A stretch of 64,000 nucleotides of DNA from Brachypterus glaber (Eukaryota > Arthropoda > Insecta > Coleoptera > Kateretidae). Shown here one piece after another: positions 31,795 to 42,755 of the stretch. Numbering within the stretch: position 1 is the first letter of the stretch; each line of letters starts with the position of its first letter. Where the stretch lies: positions 45,429,365 through 45,493,364 of the forward strand of contig OY294047.1 of NCBI GenBank assembly GCA_958510825.1, read 5' to 3'. The notes below the pieces were generated by a model. It saw only the letters and a program-made list of their open reading frames with translations. It ran no database searches and had not been told where the DNA came from. The translations under genes were made by a program, and so were the position numbers.

Positions 31795-32130
31795 TTTATC
31801 TAATACATACAGATAATAAGACAATTACCAGCTTTATTTTAAATAGATAAACTCAATAATAACCCCCGCGTGGCTTTTACTTTATTGAGTGGATAATTAT
31901 TTATTTTACCCACTCAACTGTCACTTGTCAAATTATTTTCTTGTAAATGTCATTAAAATTTTTAATAAAAATATGAATTCCTAAGCTATTTTTTGGATAA
32001 AACCTTGTACGGCACTCATGGGTAAACCGATATTGCCCTCTCGAAAATTAACCTGCTTGGCTGACGCCTCGCAGGTTAATTTTCTCATGGGCAATATCTT
32101 ACTTTACCCACTAGTACCATAAATAACTAT
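31795..32130 (-). mobile_element. Family G repeat, copy 2 (intact hairpin)
   Basis: Reverse-orientation copy. The central hairpin is complete: GAAAATTAACCTGC at 32044 and GCAGGTTAATTTTC at 32071, extended outward by GGTAAACCGATATTGCCC and GGGCAATATCTTACTTTACC. This is the best template for the ancestral form. Confidence 0.7.
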
Positions 32131-32206
32131 TTTTTAGGTTTTTTTTTAAATATTTCCATTTTGGTTAACCTTAGAAAAAAGTTTTCAAACGATTAATTAT
32201 ATCATA

Positions 32207-32337
32207 GGGAACGTTCAAGTATTACGTAACGCTCCTAGGGGGGGTCATTTTTGAGTGTTACGCCCATGTTAATGGTATAGCGTAACAGGGGGTCTAAAAT
32301 GATAAAAATTGGCGTTACGTAATACTTGAACGTTCCC
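32207..32337. mobile_element. Family A MITE, copy 5
   Basis: 131 bp, perfect outer TIR GGGAACGTTCAAGTATTACG and complement; TSD ATA at 32204-32206 and 32338-32340. The central CCTATTTTCC-type block is partly deleted. Confidence 0.85.
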
Positions 32338-33778
32338 ATATTATGATATTAACGAAAAAAGGAATGTAAATAAATAAGTACTAGAAATAAACCTTTAATA
32401 TTTTTTTTCTATTTCTACTACCTCGAGGCTTTTAGGTGAGAGCAAAAGGTCGAATATTTGGTAATATAGAATCCTTTGCAGTAAGTATCCGCTACGCCTT
32501 GCGACGTTTGGAGGTCAGACCTCCCATAAAAATCAATCTTTCAAAGACAATCGAGCGTGCCATGACATAAACGATGCAAATAAAAGAAATGAGATCGTGT
32601 ACTGGAGGGCATCTTCAGATGTTGCGGTAGCTGATGCAAAGTGATAAATCACTTACATTTTTTTATATGAGTGAAGAACGAATGATTCGCTGAAGTTTTA
32701 TGTTTTTCTCTGTGGCCTTTGTATTAATAATCAAAATTTTCCTTCAAGTTACCTACGTTTTCATTGTAATTCGGGGGAGGGGTCACCCCAATCCCCGCGT
32801 GGCTAAGGATATGGATTTAGGGCAAATATTTTTTTTGGTTGGCACATACTGTTTGGTGTTAAGAGGTCAGAAGCCCTAAACCAATCGATTAAAAGATAAT
32901 TAAGCATGCCACAACGTAAAACAATGAAACCAGAGACGTTTCTACTGTAACTTGATAATAGTAATTCATAAGACGTCAAAAAGTTAAATATTTCTATCGA
33001 AAATAATTTAAGAAAAGTATTAGGAAATGAATAAGATTCATAAAGAAATAAATGCAAATATTTTGGCGTTGAATAAAATTATCCATAATATTATCCTATG
33101 TTTCCTTTATAAGTACAGTTGGATCCGAAAAAAAAAAACAAGATTGAAAATTTAGTTGCGTAAATTCAATAATTACAAATTGTAATTTACAATACAAACA
33201 AAGCCATTGTCATGTTGACAATATTTGTCAAAATTACTTATAATAATTATAAAGTAATTAGAAATGCGTTAAGAAATGTTAAGAAATCTCAAACTATTAG
33301 TATATTGGAAGCAGGATGTAAGGAAGTTATTGTGGCTAGTGATCTTTATAGAGACCTTTAATTGTGGCAAGGTTATTTAGTGTTTCGGAGAGTTGTGTTA
33401 AGATCATAGAAAAAAGAATAATGGTTAAGATTGAAGAAAAAATAGATGGGGGAGAAAAGGGCGTGCAGACTCGGAAAGAAAGAAGATATCAAATGAAATA
33501 CAGGATGAAAATTGACTTAATTATTTGAGAGAATACCATTTACAAGAAGCGGTGCATGCTATAAACAATACAAATTTTCCTGGGTCAAAAACCATCGCCC
33601 GTCGCCGCATCGATAGTTTCAAGATTAAAAAAGCGAAAAAAACCTCCGGAAAAACCTTTTTAAAACGAAAATCATAATTTTTATAAATTATATGTTTGGT
33701 TAGTAGTTCAAATTTTTATTTTTTCTTAAGATTTACTAAATATTGTGTTATAATTTTTGATTAGATTAAATATTCTAA
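32338..33778. other. Unclassified, holds two copies of a diverged 75-bp word block
   Basis: GAGGTCAGA...CC.A...CAATC..T.AAAGA.AAT...GC.TGCCA appears at about 32511-32565 and 32865-32915, and again at 34104-34150 in the next interval. Read forward, the last two give RSEALxQSIxR. This may be the trace of a duplicated coding segment of an unknown element. No complete gene is visible. Confidence 0.35.
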
Positions 33779-34303
33779 ATGTTTTTTCAGTTTATTATTT
33801 GTTATTATTATATTTTTAATATTCAACATTATTCGCATGCATTTTCTGTAATAAACTTTGAAAAAACTGACAATTGTCAAATTAATCTAACCTATTTCTT
33901 AAAATCTTACTTAAACTATAAAATAATTAGTAAAATTGACATTTTAGCATATTTAAATCTTGCGTTTTTTGTGGGTCCAAGTGTACATCAAATCAATCAT
34001 TTAATGACAATCAAGGGTGTTATATGTTACAGAAGTTGTTCTAAAACAACTAGATTTTGGACACATATTTGTTGTTTTTGGTACAGAACCTTTGGTGTTA
34101 CGAGGTCAGAAGCCCTATATCAATCAATCGAAAGACAATGCAACTGTTTGACTTTTTCACTGTCCCTTGATGTATCGAGTATACTAAAAATTCCCTTGAG
34201 AAGCCACAGAAGAGTTATTTGTAGGTCGGGGAACGTGGAGGTCACGGCCAAGCACGTTAACGCCCCGAGGACGCCGCACAGACGTCTAGATCGCAATATT
34301 TAA
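33779..34303 (+). CDS. Unrecognised 174-codon frame
   Basis: The N-terminal 105 or so residues are encoded by AT-rich DNA and look like a chance frame. From about residue 106 (FGVTRSEALYQSIERQ) the DNA is GC-balanced through GNVEVTAKHVNAPRTPHRRL to the stop. The RSEALxQSI words are shared with the diverged blocks at 32.5 and 32.9 kb, which suggests a coding remnant of a mobile element, not a host gene. No known domain could be named. Confidence 0.25.
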   Translation: MFFQFIICYYYIFNIQHYSHAFSVINFEKTDNCQINLTYFLKSYLNYKIISKIDILAYLNLAFFVGPSVHQINHLMTIKGVICYRSCSKTTRFWTHICCFWYRTFGVTRSEALYQSIERQCNCLTFSLSLDVSSILKIPLRSHRRVICRSGNVEVTAKHVNAPRTPHRRLDRNI

Positions 34304-34494
34304 AGGTTTAACATGTAATGTAGGTATATGTAGAATTATAATAATTTATTCTATATTTGTACCAAGTTATTTTCAAGACACTTCCCTCCCACTTGTCACG
34401 CAAGTTGTTTTTCAACAAAGGGCCTGAGAGAAGATCATTTATTTGCGATTCATTTGAAATAAGCTAAAACCAGGGTTGCTCCAAATCGATTTAT

Positions 34495-34895
34495 AATAGT
34501 TCCCAACTTAAAATTAATAAATTACCCAATTTTCAAAAATTCTTCAGCTACCTCAAACCAGCTTTACCCCTGACCGAAAATTTTGTTACGAATGGCTGTC
34601 TCATGCCAACTTAACCCCGGAGACCGAAAATTTTGACATGATGAGGAGCTGCCAACCAGTTTACCCCTGACCGAAAACTTTGATGCCTAAAAAAATCCTC
34701 AACTGGAGAAACAAAACCTTTACCCCTGACCCAACTATACTACTCCACATTTCCCAACTGTGCTACAATTTTTCCCAACTAGAGAAATAAACCCAAATGT
34801 ATCCTCAATTTTACCAACTTCTATCAATTTCCGAAATCTACCACTCAATTTTACCAACTGAACAGTGAATTTTCCCAACTCGAGCGTGATTGGGT
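34495..34895 (-). repeat. Family L repeat, copy 2 (internally repetitive)
   Basis: Inverted relative to 30864-31480. TTTACCCCTGACC(C/G)AA recurs at about 34562, 34661 and 34719 (and a diverged form at 34612), and TTTTCCCAACT or TTTTACCAACT at least four times between 34740 and 34880. The block ends CCCAACTCGAGCGTGATTGG. The sentence-like repetition indicates old tandem duplication of a 50-60-bp unit. Confidence 0.55.
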
Positions 34896-36561
34896 GGGTG
34901 GCGCCAAGTTTTAAATGGATATATATTTTGTACCTATAAAGTTTTTTTTTTTACTTTGCAACGTACTTTTCGTTTTAATGTAACGTAGGTTCATAGACAA
35001 GGAAAGACCTCAAAAGCCGTTGCGGAAAAGTGTGATAAATGTGCCTTGCGCATCTGCGATAAACTTGCACATGCGCACTATTATTTGTATTTTTTAACCT
35101 TAGTTTTATGTGTCAAATAAAAATTGTAAAAATTGCAACAAAAAACAATAAATATCTACAAAGAAACGTCGAAATAGTTTTTTTTTTTAATTATTTTATA
35201 AGAATTTTTCGTGGTGTGTTGAATTTCGGGATTTTGTACACCTACTTTGAGTACACCAGGAATTGACCCTTTGCTCTTCATAAAGCAACAATACAGGTCA
35301 TGTTTAAAGTTATAAACAAATGCAGTAAAAAAACAATTAAAACACAGTAGAAGTCGAAAAATGAACAGAAACAAACGACGATCTGACAGTACTGACAGTA
35401 TAAACAAACTACTAATAATTCGTCATCCCAGTATTGGTTTGCCATATCTCTATTTTCGGACATTTTGAGATTCTTACGGGGGGATTTTTGGAGATGCGAC
35501 AAATGAATACTGGGGTGACGAATTGTTTTACGACCGACAGTATTTCGCAGCTGACAGAGATGCGTACTGCGCAAGGTCAAATAAGTTACGTCATTTCGCT
35601 GCCCCGTTCTGTTACAAAATAATCTTGAGCAGGCTGGACTCTTAGTCCTCTTTTCTTCTCTATGCGCAGGCTGTATTTACATTAAAAAGTAAGTTTGGTT
35701 AGTTCAATGTGGTTCATAGCTAGGGTTGCCAACTCTGAATTATTACAATAAAGGACATAGGTGTCTAATAACGAAACAGCTTTTTTTGTAGAGTCCCCCT
35801 CACTGCAGAATATCGTAATAACAGGCAAAAGAATAACATACTCCTTCCACAGCTTTGTATGCGAGACTGATAGCGATATAGCCGAAAACATCGATGTTTA
35901 TAAATCATCGATAAACATCGCGCATCAGTAGACTAGACCACTGTGCGCCTACAGAACGTCTGGCCTGTCTTCTGACTTCGAAATCGCAGATCTCCGTGAA
36001 ATATTCACACTATTTAAACAATCGATAACGATTAATTATCAAGTTGCCTGTCCAAATAATGAATGCACAGATGTCTGTAGCGTAAGGTGTTCTGTGTAGT
36101 TGTCAGCTAAAATTGAAAGGGATATTATTAATTTGTAAAACGACAGGTTAGATTTTTTGATAAAATCTTTGCAGGAGTGGCGTCATTGACCGAGAAAAGT
36201 ACTAAAACTTAGGTTTGGAGCAGGATTTTTACTGGTTACCTATTTCTGTAGAAAGGGACCCTTTTTACACTCAAAATGCAATTGTTTACAATCAAAAGGC
36301 CCCTTTTTACGCTCACGTTATGGGTACAGGAATTCTAAACTGGCTAAATTTACCACTGTAGTGTTTTAAGTCCTTTTGGCTGGCAGAATACTTGTGAAAC
36401 CTCTCTTTTAGAGATCTGCAGATATGAGGCTAGATCCATTAGATAAAAATTGACCTCCCCTGCTTTCTTTTTCGGGTGGTAGTTATCCAAGAAAAGCAAA
36501 ATACTGGCGGCCAAGAACCAAAGAAGACGAAGGCATGACAAGCGGCAACAGCGTATCCGAG
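34896..36561. other. Unclassified 1.65-kb stretch with a 110-bp foldback
   Basis: At 35415-35525 AATTCGTCATCCCAGTATT and AATACTGGGGTGACGAATT form a hairpin with a loop of about 70 bp. At 35890-35925 AACATCGATGTTTATAAATC and its near complement are close together. Two direct words CCCTTTTTAC(A/G)CTCA lie at 36250 and 36303. Overlapping frames on both strands (35.2-35.6 and 36.35-36.65 kb) show no domains. The part from 35540 to 36560 is more GC-balanced than average and might be host-derived, but nothing can be named. Confidence 0.35.
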
Positions 36562-36574
36562 TAGACAGATCGAC

Positions 36575-37172
36575 CAAAAACGTTCAACTGGTATGGGTAC
36601 CGGGTCATAGTGGAATTCCCGGAAACGAGAAGGCAGATGAACTTGCAAGACTCGGATCAGGGATGGCCTGCACGGGTGTTACAAGGAAGCAAGTAAAGAC
36701 CGGTCTCGATGAGTGGGCTTATACCAAGCTAAAGGAGCAATGGAGGGCGGTCGACGGTTGCCGGCAAGCTAGGGACTTCCTGGCTGGCCCAAGCAAATCA
36801 AAAACCGACTGGTTGCTGGAACTCAGACAACTCGTAGGGGTCCTCACGGGCCACTGCAAGCTAAGGAAGCACCTGGCAAAAATGCGGATTCTAGAGAGTC
36901 CGCTATGCCCAGAGTGCGGAGAGGAGGAAACATCCTCTCATTACTTAGCCGAGTGTGTCAGATACGACAGGATCTGGTTGCAAGTCTTTGAAACTCAAAG
37001 ACTCAACTCAACAGATCTCCCCTGGGCCAAAATCCTGCCCTTTCTTGAAAGGACGGGCAGGTTCAAGGAGGACTCAAATTAGTAAATGGCTGGGATTGCC
37101 TGGGGTTACAAAAAGGGCCAGAAATGGCCTAGTTGTCCGGCTTTGGCCAACCAAAAAATTTACTACTACTAC
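36575..37172 (+). mobile_element. 5'-truncated LINE (I/R1-type) insertion with 13-bp TSD
   Basis: Perfect direct repeats TAGACAGATCGAC at 36562-36574 and 37173-37185. Same family as 3383-4218, more strongly truncated, and ending in the same 3' UTR words (CTAGTTGTCCGGCTTTGGCC) and a (TAC)n tail. The three copies have different truncation points, so they are independent insertions. Confidence 0.9.
36576..37082 (+). pseudogene. LINE ORF2 C-terminus: end of RNase H plus zinc-binding tail
   Basis: Opens at the truncation point with VQLVWVPGHSGIPGNEKADE (last RNase H block, including the Asp of EKADELAR) and runs to a stop at 37082. The C-terminal metal-binding motif is intact: CPECGEEETSSHYLAEC, spacing C-x2-C-x9-H-x4-C. 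Compared with the 52.7-kb copy it lacks seven residues after MACTG, seven after WLLE and four near the C-terminus. No RT or endonuclease, so not autonomous. Confidence 0.85.
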
Positions 37173-37392
37173 TAGACAGATCGACACACAATTTTTTTTT
37201 TCGCGCAAAATTGACATTTTGTATAGCGTCGAGCTCGAGGAGCATAAAACAGCAAAACACAAGACTTTTCTTTGGGAAAGTAAAAAAACTAAATTGTATA
37301 CAAATGAATTCGAAGCAATTTTTATTGACTTCTTTTATATTTAAGTCCAAAGCTAATTAAATTATCATATTTTTACCCATATGGGCCATTTA

Positions 37393-38300
37393 TAGAGGAA
37401 AGTCGCCTAATTTCGGATACCATTTACAATGTATTCAATATTTAATACTCGGTATTACTTTTTGATATTTTTTTTTTATATAACCAGATACAACTTATTA
37501 TAGCGAACCATGATTTATTATAAAAGCAATTTTATTACAGTTTATTTTTTCCAAAAAACACGGTTAAAAAAAATCAGCGCATTTTTGTGCATTTGAAAAA
37601 GGGCTCCTAATTTCGGACATATCCGAAAAAATTTTTTCAAGAGTAGATCTGGATCCCATTGCTTATGTTTCTTGTTATTCCTTCACATTTTAGACGTAAT
37701 TGAATCATTAAGCGATTTTCTACGAAATACTATAGGAACTATAATTTTAGATTCCCAATCTCGAATATCTTAGTATCTTAAGTAATTTTCGTTTTTTTAA
37801 AATTGTTTATCTTAGTTTGTTGTATCATTATAAAAATAATAATTAATGGTTGGTTATCCTGAATAATAATTACCTTACGGATATCCGAAATTGGGAATCA
37901 AATGCACAAAAATGGTCTATCCGAAATTAGGCAACTTTCTGCTTTTTAGATTAGAAATTTGTAGAATGTTTACGTTTTCAAATTGCTTAATTATGAATAG
38001 TGGATCAACTTAACTAGCATCATAACTTATCCAAGACAGAATCACGAACTTTTATAACGATTATTTATAAAATAAACAAGCATAATAATGCAACTGAGCA
38101 CAAAACTGCCATTTCAATATAAACGATTTGTGCTGCCATTTAAAGGGGAGAAGCTCTACCGTTATCATATTACAGGACGGATTTAGTTTGACTTTTGGCT
38201 TCACATAAAAGTTGGTTTCTGTTTACCTTTGCAGACAGTATCTTAAATACACTACTATCCGAAATTTGGAAACCATCCGAAATTAGGCGCATTTCCTCTA
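37393..38300. mobile_element. Family I TIR element, copy 2 (longer form)
   Basis: 908 bp with TIRs TAGAGGAAAGTCGCCTAATT and complement AATTAGGCGCATTTCCTCTA. Flanking TA on both sides. It contains segments about 37585-37745 and 38012-38080 that are missing from copy 1, including two further GGACATATCCGAAAA-type subterminal words. No transposase frame. Confidence 0.75.
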
Positions 38301-38873
38301 TAGTTTATTTTCAGATAATAAATTTCTGTTAACACATTGTGTGACACACAATTTGTGTCACTCTAACACCTATTATTTTCTCTTTTACTTCTTTGATATT
38401 TGAAATTAAATTTTGATTTGCACGCTCCCTTTGGAAATACCTATTTTAGTCAAGAATGTTGCTATTTTAACGATTTCACCAATTCGTGATTTACAAATCC
38501 GTTGACATTTTGCAAAATTTTAATGTTCTTTGAATTTTATTGTGCGTCTGAGACAACAAATATGATATATTAATAATATAATATTATGGTTTTTGTATAG
38601 AAAAACTTTTGCCTAACCAGAAAAATATTTTATCATTTATCTGGTTTGACTCAAAGAAAGTGTTATTTCTGTCTATATATTTTAGATCATCTTTAGAATA
38701 CTTTCGGGTCAGCACTTTTACTATTTATTTATTTTTCTTTCATTTTACTAGATGATATAACTTCTTGTCTAGACGTTTAAAACAATCGAAATAAATATTG
38801 ATTTATGATTTAAATATCCTATGTATATGTATTTGTTTTACTAAGTAACTTCTATGGTACAATGGCTTAATTC
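38301..38873. other. Unclassified
   Basis: AT-rich; a small palindrome GTGTGACACACAATTTGTGT plus CAC at 38339-38361. No ORF or repeat partner. Confidence 0.4.
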
Positions 38874-39391
38874 ATTTTTTCTATTTTGCGACTCTTATAA
38901 GCTCATAATCACACGCATTTTGCGTGTTCTTATAGGCCCATAAGAGGTCTGTACTTTTTGTTCTTTTGGGTTGGCAACAGACCTGGCCTATCGCTTGACG
39001 TTTTCCGTGCAAATGTCAATGTCGCTTTAAAGTTGGATTTTCTACAAAATTTTGTGTTTAGGTTATTTTTACCATGTTAAAATTGTGGCTTGGTTAATTG
39101 CAGTAAAAAAGAGAAGAGATGAAAATATATCAAAATATCATTTGTTCTTAGAATTTTAAACATGGTGTAAACTGTAATGCCAATCCAAAACAAAAATCCC
39201 TAAATCAGTCATTAATTTAAATGTAAGTTTTTATAAATTTTAGAGCAAAATAGAAAAAATTGTATAAAGCACTCGTTTCATAACACGTTTTTAGAGCACT
39301 AGTACTTTGGAAAACTCGCCGCAAGCGGGTCGTTTTCCAAACTTGTACTCGTGCGCTAAAGACGTATGTTACGAAACTAGTACTTTAATAT
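38874..39391 (+). mobile_element. Family B composite repeat, copy 3
   Basis: Plus orientation, same two-module layout as 10258-10762. The hairpin module includes the full tip GCCGCAAGCGGGTCG. Body words ATCACACGCATTTTGCGTG and CTATCGCTTGACGTTTTCCG are shared by all three copies. Confidence 0.7.
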
Positions 39392-39830
39392 ACTATTAAA
39401 TGAACAAGAATGTTTTCTGTTTGGCCGAATTTTGCATCATCTAAACCTGCTATTTTAAAGCGTTTTTAGAACTAAAACGCTTAAAAGACTATTCTATTAT
39501 TTGATTATGATTGCGAAATACTTCCCTGATTTTCGCCGTGAACTTGTAAAACACCCTGTATATAAAATTTTATAATGTTTTATTCCTCATTACATTATTA
39601 ATGTAACATATCGTAAAGAATGAAAACATTATCTTCTCGCTTACCCATCATAAAAAGCATTTACATTAAAATCCTACACATACTTGAAAGATTAAATTGT
39701 TTTATTGCAATTAAGTGTTAAATAATTTATTTATTATAATCTAGAGCATCATACAGTTAACGCATGAACATCCTACCACTATCTGTGAGATAGTCTATCT
39801 TGAAAATTATTATTATTATTAATTTATTAT
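39392..39830. other. Unclassified, includes TSD of the next element
   Basis: AT-rich; AAAACACCCTGTATATAAAA at 39541-39560 resembles the ACACCCTGTAT terminus of family K but has no continuation. The last 8 bases (39823-39830) form the left TSD of the hAT-like MITE. Confidence 0.4.
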
Positions 39831-40239
39831 CAGTAGTCGGCGAATTTCCAGTACTCGCATAGGCGCCGCATCGACTCTAGCGTTGAGGCGAGGTTTTAAA
39901 TATTTACATTTTTATTTCTTTTTATTTTGATTTTTTTTTTATGATTCCATTTAAACGAGTAAGGTGGGAAAAAAGTTATCGACAAATAAAAATTAAAAAC
40001 TTACGTATTCTTAAAAGATAAAAATCTAATGTCATTTTTTTCTTTGAAAAAACACCGATATATATACGTATGTATAGTTAATATGTATAGTTAATATTGT
40101 TGTGGGTAACAAATTAGTCGTCAAATATTTCGATTTATAAAAATTTCCCTCATAATTCGGCAAAATTATTTCGTAAGCCTATGTTTCTGTATTTATTTTC
40201 AACGTTGATGAGTCATAACTGAGTTTACACCGAATACTG
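39831..40239. mobile_element. hAT-like MITE, copy 1
   Basis: Starts CAGTAGTCGGCG and ends CACCGAATACTG. Flanked by TTTATTAT (39823-39830) and TTTATTAC (40240-40247), seven of eight identical. An inverted copy at 43451-43861 has perfect TSDs. A CAG start, short TIRs and 8-bp TSDs fit hAT elements. Interior words AGGCGCCGC and AAGTTATCGACAAATAAAAA are shared. No transposase. Confidence 0.85.
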
Positions 40240-40748
40240 TTTATTACACATACTATGTATTTTCATTTTAAATTTAATAGTTGTAACAAGCCTTAAAGAT
40301 ATGTAATGTATTGCATTCCATATATACTCTTACCGGAAAATAGCACATTGCGTTTCCTGTCGATATACTTTCCTCCAAAGTATGATTTCTAGTAGTTCGT
40401 ACAAGTGGCGCCCCCTATAACTTTTTTGTTTATGAATGGAATTTTGAACGAACGATGATTGAAAATGGTTAATGAAATATTTAATTAACATTATTATAAT
40501 TTTGATTAAAATTAAAAAAAAATCCTGTCCAGCTTAAAATTTTTATTTAAGTTAGAATTAGGTATTTAAATTTTAAAGACCTACAAATTATTATATAAAG
40601 TCTTAATTTATTTACATATATTTTTAATTAATATTATGAAATGCGGGCCGAAAGGCATATATGCATTCAAAACCAATGAACTGTTTTATATTCAATCACA
40701 TAAATTCAAGGAAAATTAACATATTTATATTATTTCACAATTGACATG
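40240..40748. other. Unclassified
   Basis: AT-rich; GGCGCCCCCTAT at 40408-40419 is the only GC-rich word. No repeat partner found. Confidence 0.4.
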
Positions 40749-41552
40749 CACTGAAAGAAATTACATTGAAAAGGTGTAAAAAATACACTCTATAAATGTG
40801 TAAATTTTACACCTTTATATAAATGTACATCAACATTGATGTGACACTACACACGTACCTTCTGCAACAATACACTCGGAGCTCAAGAAAGTGTATTTTT
40901 ATAAACATACCTTTAGCAACAATACACCCAAAGTGTAAAAATCACACTTCTTATGTACAAGCCAGCCAATCGCGGGCGTTAAGCTAGTCACGTGACTTGA
41001 GAAGCCAGAATTCCTGCTTCATCGTATGGTGGCTGTTGACCAATATTTTACGTTTGTAAGAGCGTACGTATAATTTTGTGTGTGCTAGATTTTTCAAAGA
41101 AATAATTGGTTTGGACTTTTTTGATTAAAAGTAAATATTTAAAAAGTGTGATTAATACAATATCCTTAAAACATACATTTTATAATATTTTACTTATTTA
41201 GGCGGCCTGCAAATTTTGAGTTGTTAAGACTTGTGTATGTTTTCTGTTTCTATTTTATACTGGTACTTTTTGTAGCACTGATTACGAATATACGTTTTAT
41301 TTTTCTGTTGCGTAGTTTTTCCATAAAACACTATTCATAAATAGAAAAATAACAAAATGGTTATTCTATTTTTTTAATAAATTGAGGGGTTTTAGGTAAA
41401 AAGTATATTTACGCGTTGGTGTAAACTTTACACACTGGATGTAAAAATATAATACACACCGCATTTATATTAACGCTTCGAGTGTAAATTCACATCAGCA
41501 GCAGCTGCAAGTAAATTACCCATGCACGTGGATGTAAAAATTTATCTCAGTG
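40749..41552. mobile_element. TIR element with CACTGA termini, 0.8 kb
   Basis: The left end CACTGAAAGAAATTACATTG and the right end AATTTATCTCAGTG (complement CACTGAGATAAATT) are imperfect TIRs. Many GTGTAAA and TTTACAC words lie near both ends (for example AAAAGGTGTAAAAAATACAC). CACTGA(A/G)A-type ends are common in insect MITEs; 48205-48605 may be a distant relative. 40965-41060 is GC-richer (CCAATCGCGGGCGTTAAGC). No ORF. Confidence 0.55.
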
Positions 41553-41662
41553 TGTTTAGAGAACCCATCAAATAATTATAACATTTAGTCATTAACAGTG
41601 GCGGATTGGCGTCAGGGCTATGCATTTTACTGGGCAAATGCCCTAAGCATTTTTAGACACGG
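41553..41662. other. GC-richer spacer
   Basis: Contains CAGTGGCGGATTGGCGTCAG at 41597-41616 and GGGCAAATGCCCTAAGC, words of the same style as at 24.93 and 49.57 kb. Confidence 0.3.
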
Positions 41663-41804
41663 TTATATCTGTGGCTTGGTTCTAAAAGGGCCAATGTCGG
41701 TTTTTCAATAGCAGTGTTTTCAAAATATTACATCAGAGTTGACGTGAAAACGTTGCTATTGACAAACTGACATTGGCCCTTTTAGAACCAAGCCACAGAT
41801 ATAA
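41663..41804. mobile_element. 142-bp near-perfect palindrome (miniature TIR element)
   Basis: The outer 32 bases of each arm are identical complements: TTATATCTGTGGCTTGGTTC, then TAAAAGGGCCAATGTC. Inner words TCAATAGCA.TGTTTTCA also pair. The loop is about 20 bp. No internal ORF. High arm identity suggests it is young or kept by gene conversion. Confidence 0.75.
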
Positions 41805-42230
41805 GGAATTAAATAGAATAATACATTATACATATATAGTTATTTCTTGTTTAATTTATTTAAATTTTGAAAATTTTTTTACTTTTATTCTTTAAATTTC
41901 TAAAAAAATTAAAACATTATCGTCAACCGTCAATTATTTTCAAATACGATCTTCTTTCTGAGAACAGCAGTAAACGGTATAGTTACCTAATGGAAAGTAA
42001 ATATTAATTTATACTGGAGCTAGAAATAATGAACTGCTGAGAATTATATCGAGATGACACCGCGATGACCTAACGAGAACGTTGTTTTAACTTTGGAACA
42101 TTTAATTTTTTAAATAGTGTCAGAAGTTTACTGTTTCTATTGACCATATGGCATGGTAATTTTAATTATTAATTTAATGTTTAATTATAATTAAGATATA
42201 TCTAAGAATACTATAACTATGTATAACTAA
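41805..42230. other. Unclassified
   Basis: AT-rich, no ORF, no repeat partner. Confidence 0.4.
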
Positions 42231-42505
42231 ATTATTCCAATTGGTTAATGAGTTACTTGGATATGAAGCTGAAGTTTGCAACGTTTTTTTGCAACGAATA
42301 TTCAAATAGTATATTAAAGTACTAGTTTCATAACATACGTTTTTAACGCACGAGTACAAGTTTAGAAAGCAAGTCGCTTGCGGCGAGTTTTCTAAAGTAC
42401 TAATGCGCTAAAGAGTGTTATGGAATATGTGCTTTAATATACTATTTGAATTTTCGTTGCAAAAAAACGTTGCAAACTTCAGCTTCATACTTGGATTGGA
42501 ATAAT
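42231..42505. mobile_element. 275-bp palindrome built on a family B-type hairpin
   Basis: The outer arms ATTATTCCAA, ATGAAGCTGAAGTTTGCAAC and GTTTTTTTGCAACGAA pair with their complements on the right. The core 42304-42441 is the same hairpin type as in family B: GTACTAGTTTCATAACATAC, CGAGTACAAGTTTAGAAAGC, GCTTGCGGCGAGTTTTC, GTGTTATG. The left arm has an extra TTAATGAGTTA. Thus the B hairpin also exists without the B body. Confidence 0.7.
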
Positions 42506-42755
42506 AAATTGGAGTTTGCCATCAGTTATGTATTGATTAGTGCAAAATCAAATTTTTGGAGATACAAGGTTCAGAAAGTAACATAACATCAAAGACCAAG
42601 TACAATACAATACAATTTGTTAATCTTTTATAACATGATGTCTTTAATAATACATTTGAATTAATTTTATTCTGTAAAATGTCTTTTTTTTATATTAATA
42701 GTAGATTACAGGTTGACTCGGAAAAGTACCATTTTCCGGGAGACCTGTATACTAT
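42506..42755. other. Short spacer ending in family H flank
   Basis: 42708-42755 (GACTCGGAAAAGTACCATTT, CCGGGAGACCTGTATACTAT) is the complement of sequence found outside the right TIR of the 25.4-kb H copy. Confidence 0.45.

Noticed and set aside
35156..35580. Overlapping minus-strand Cys/Phe-rich frames as a gene
   Set aside because: No domain, no splice context, and part of the frame runs through a hairpin element; typical chance hydrophobic frames.
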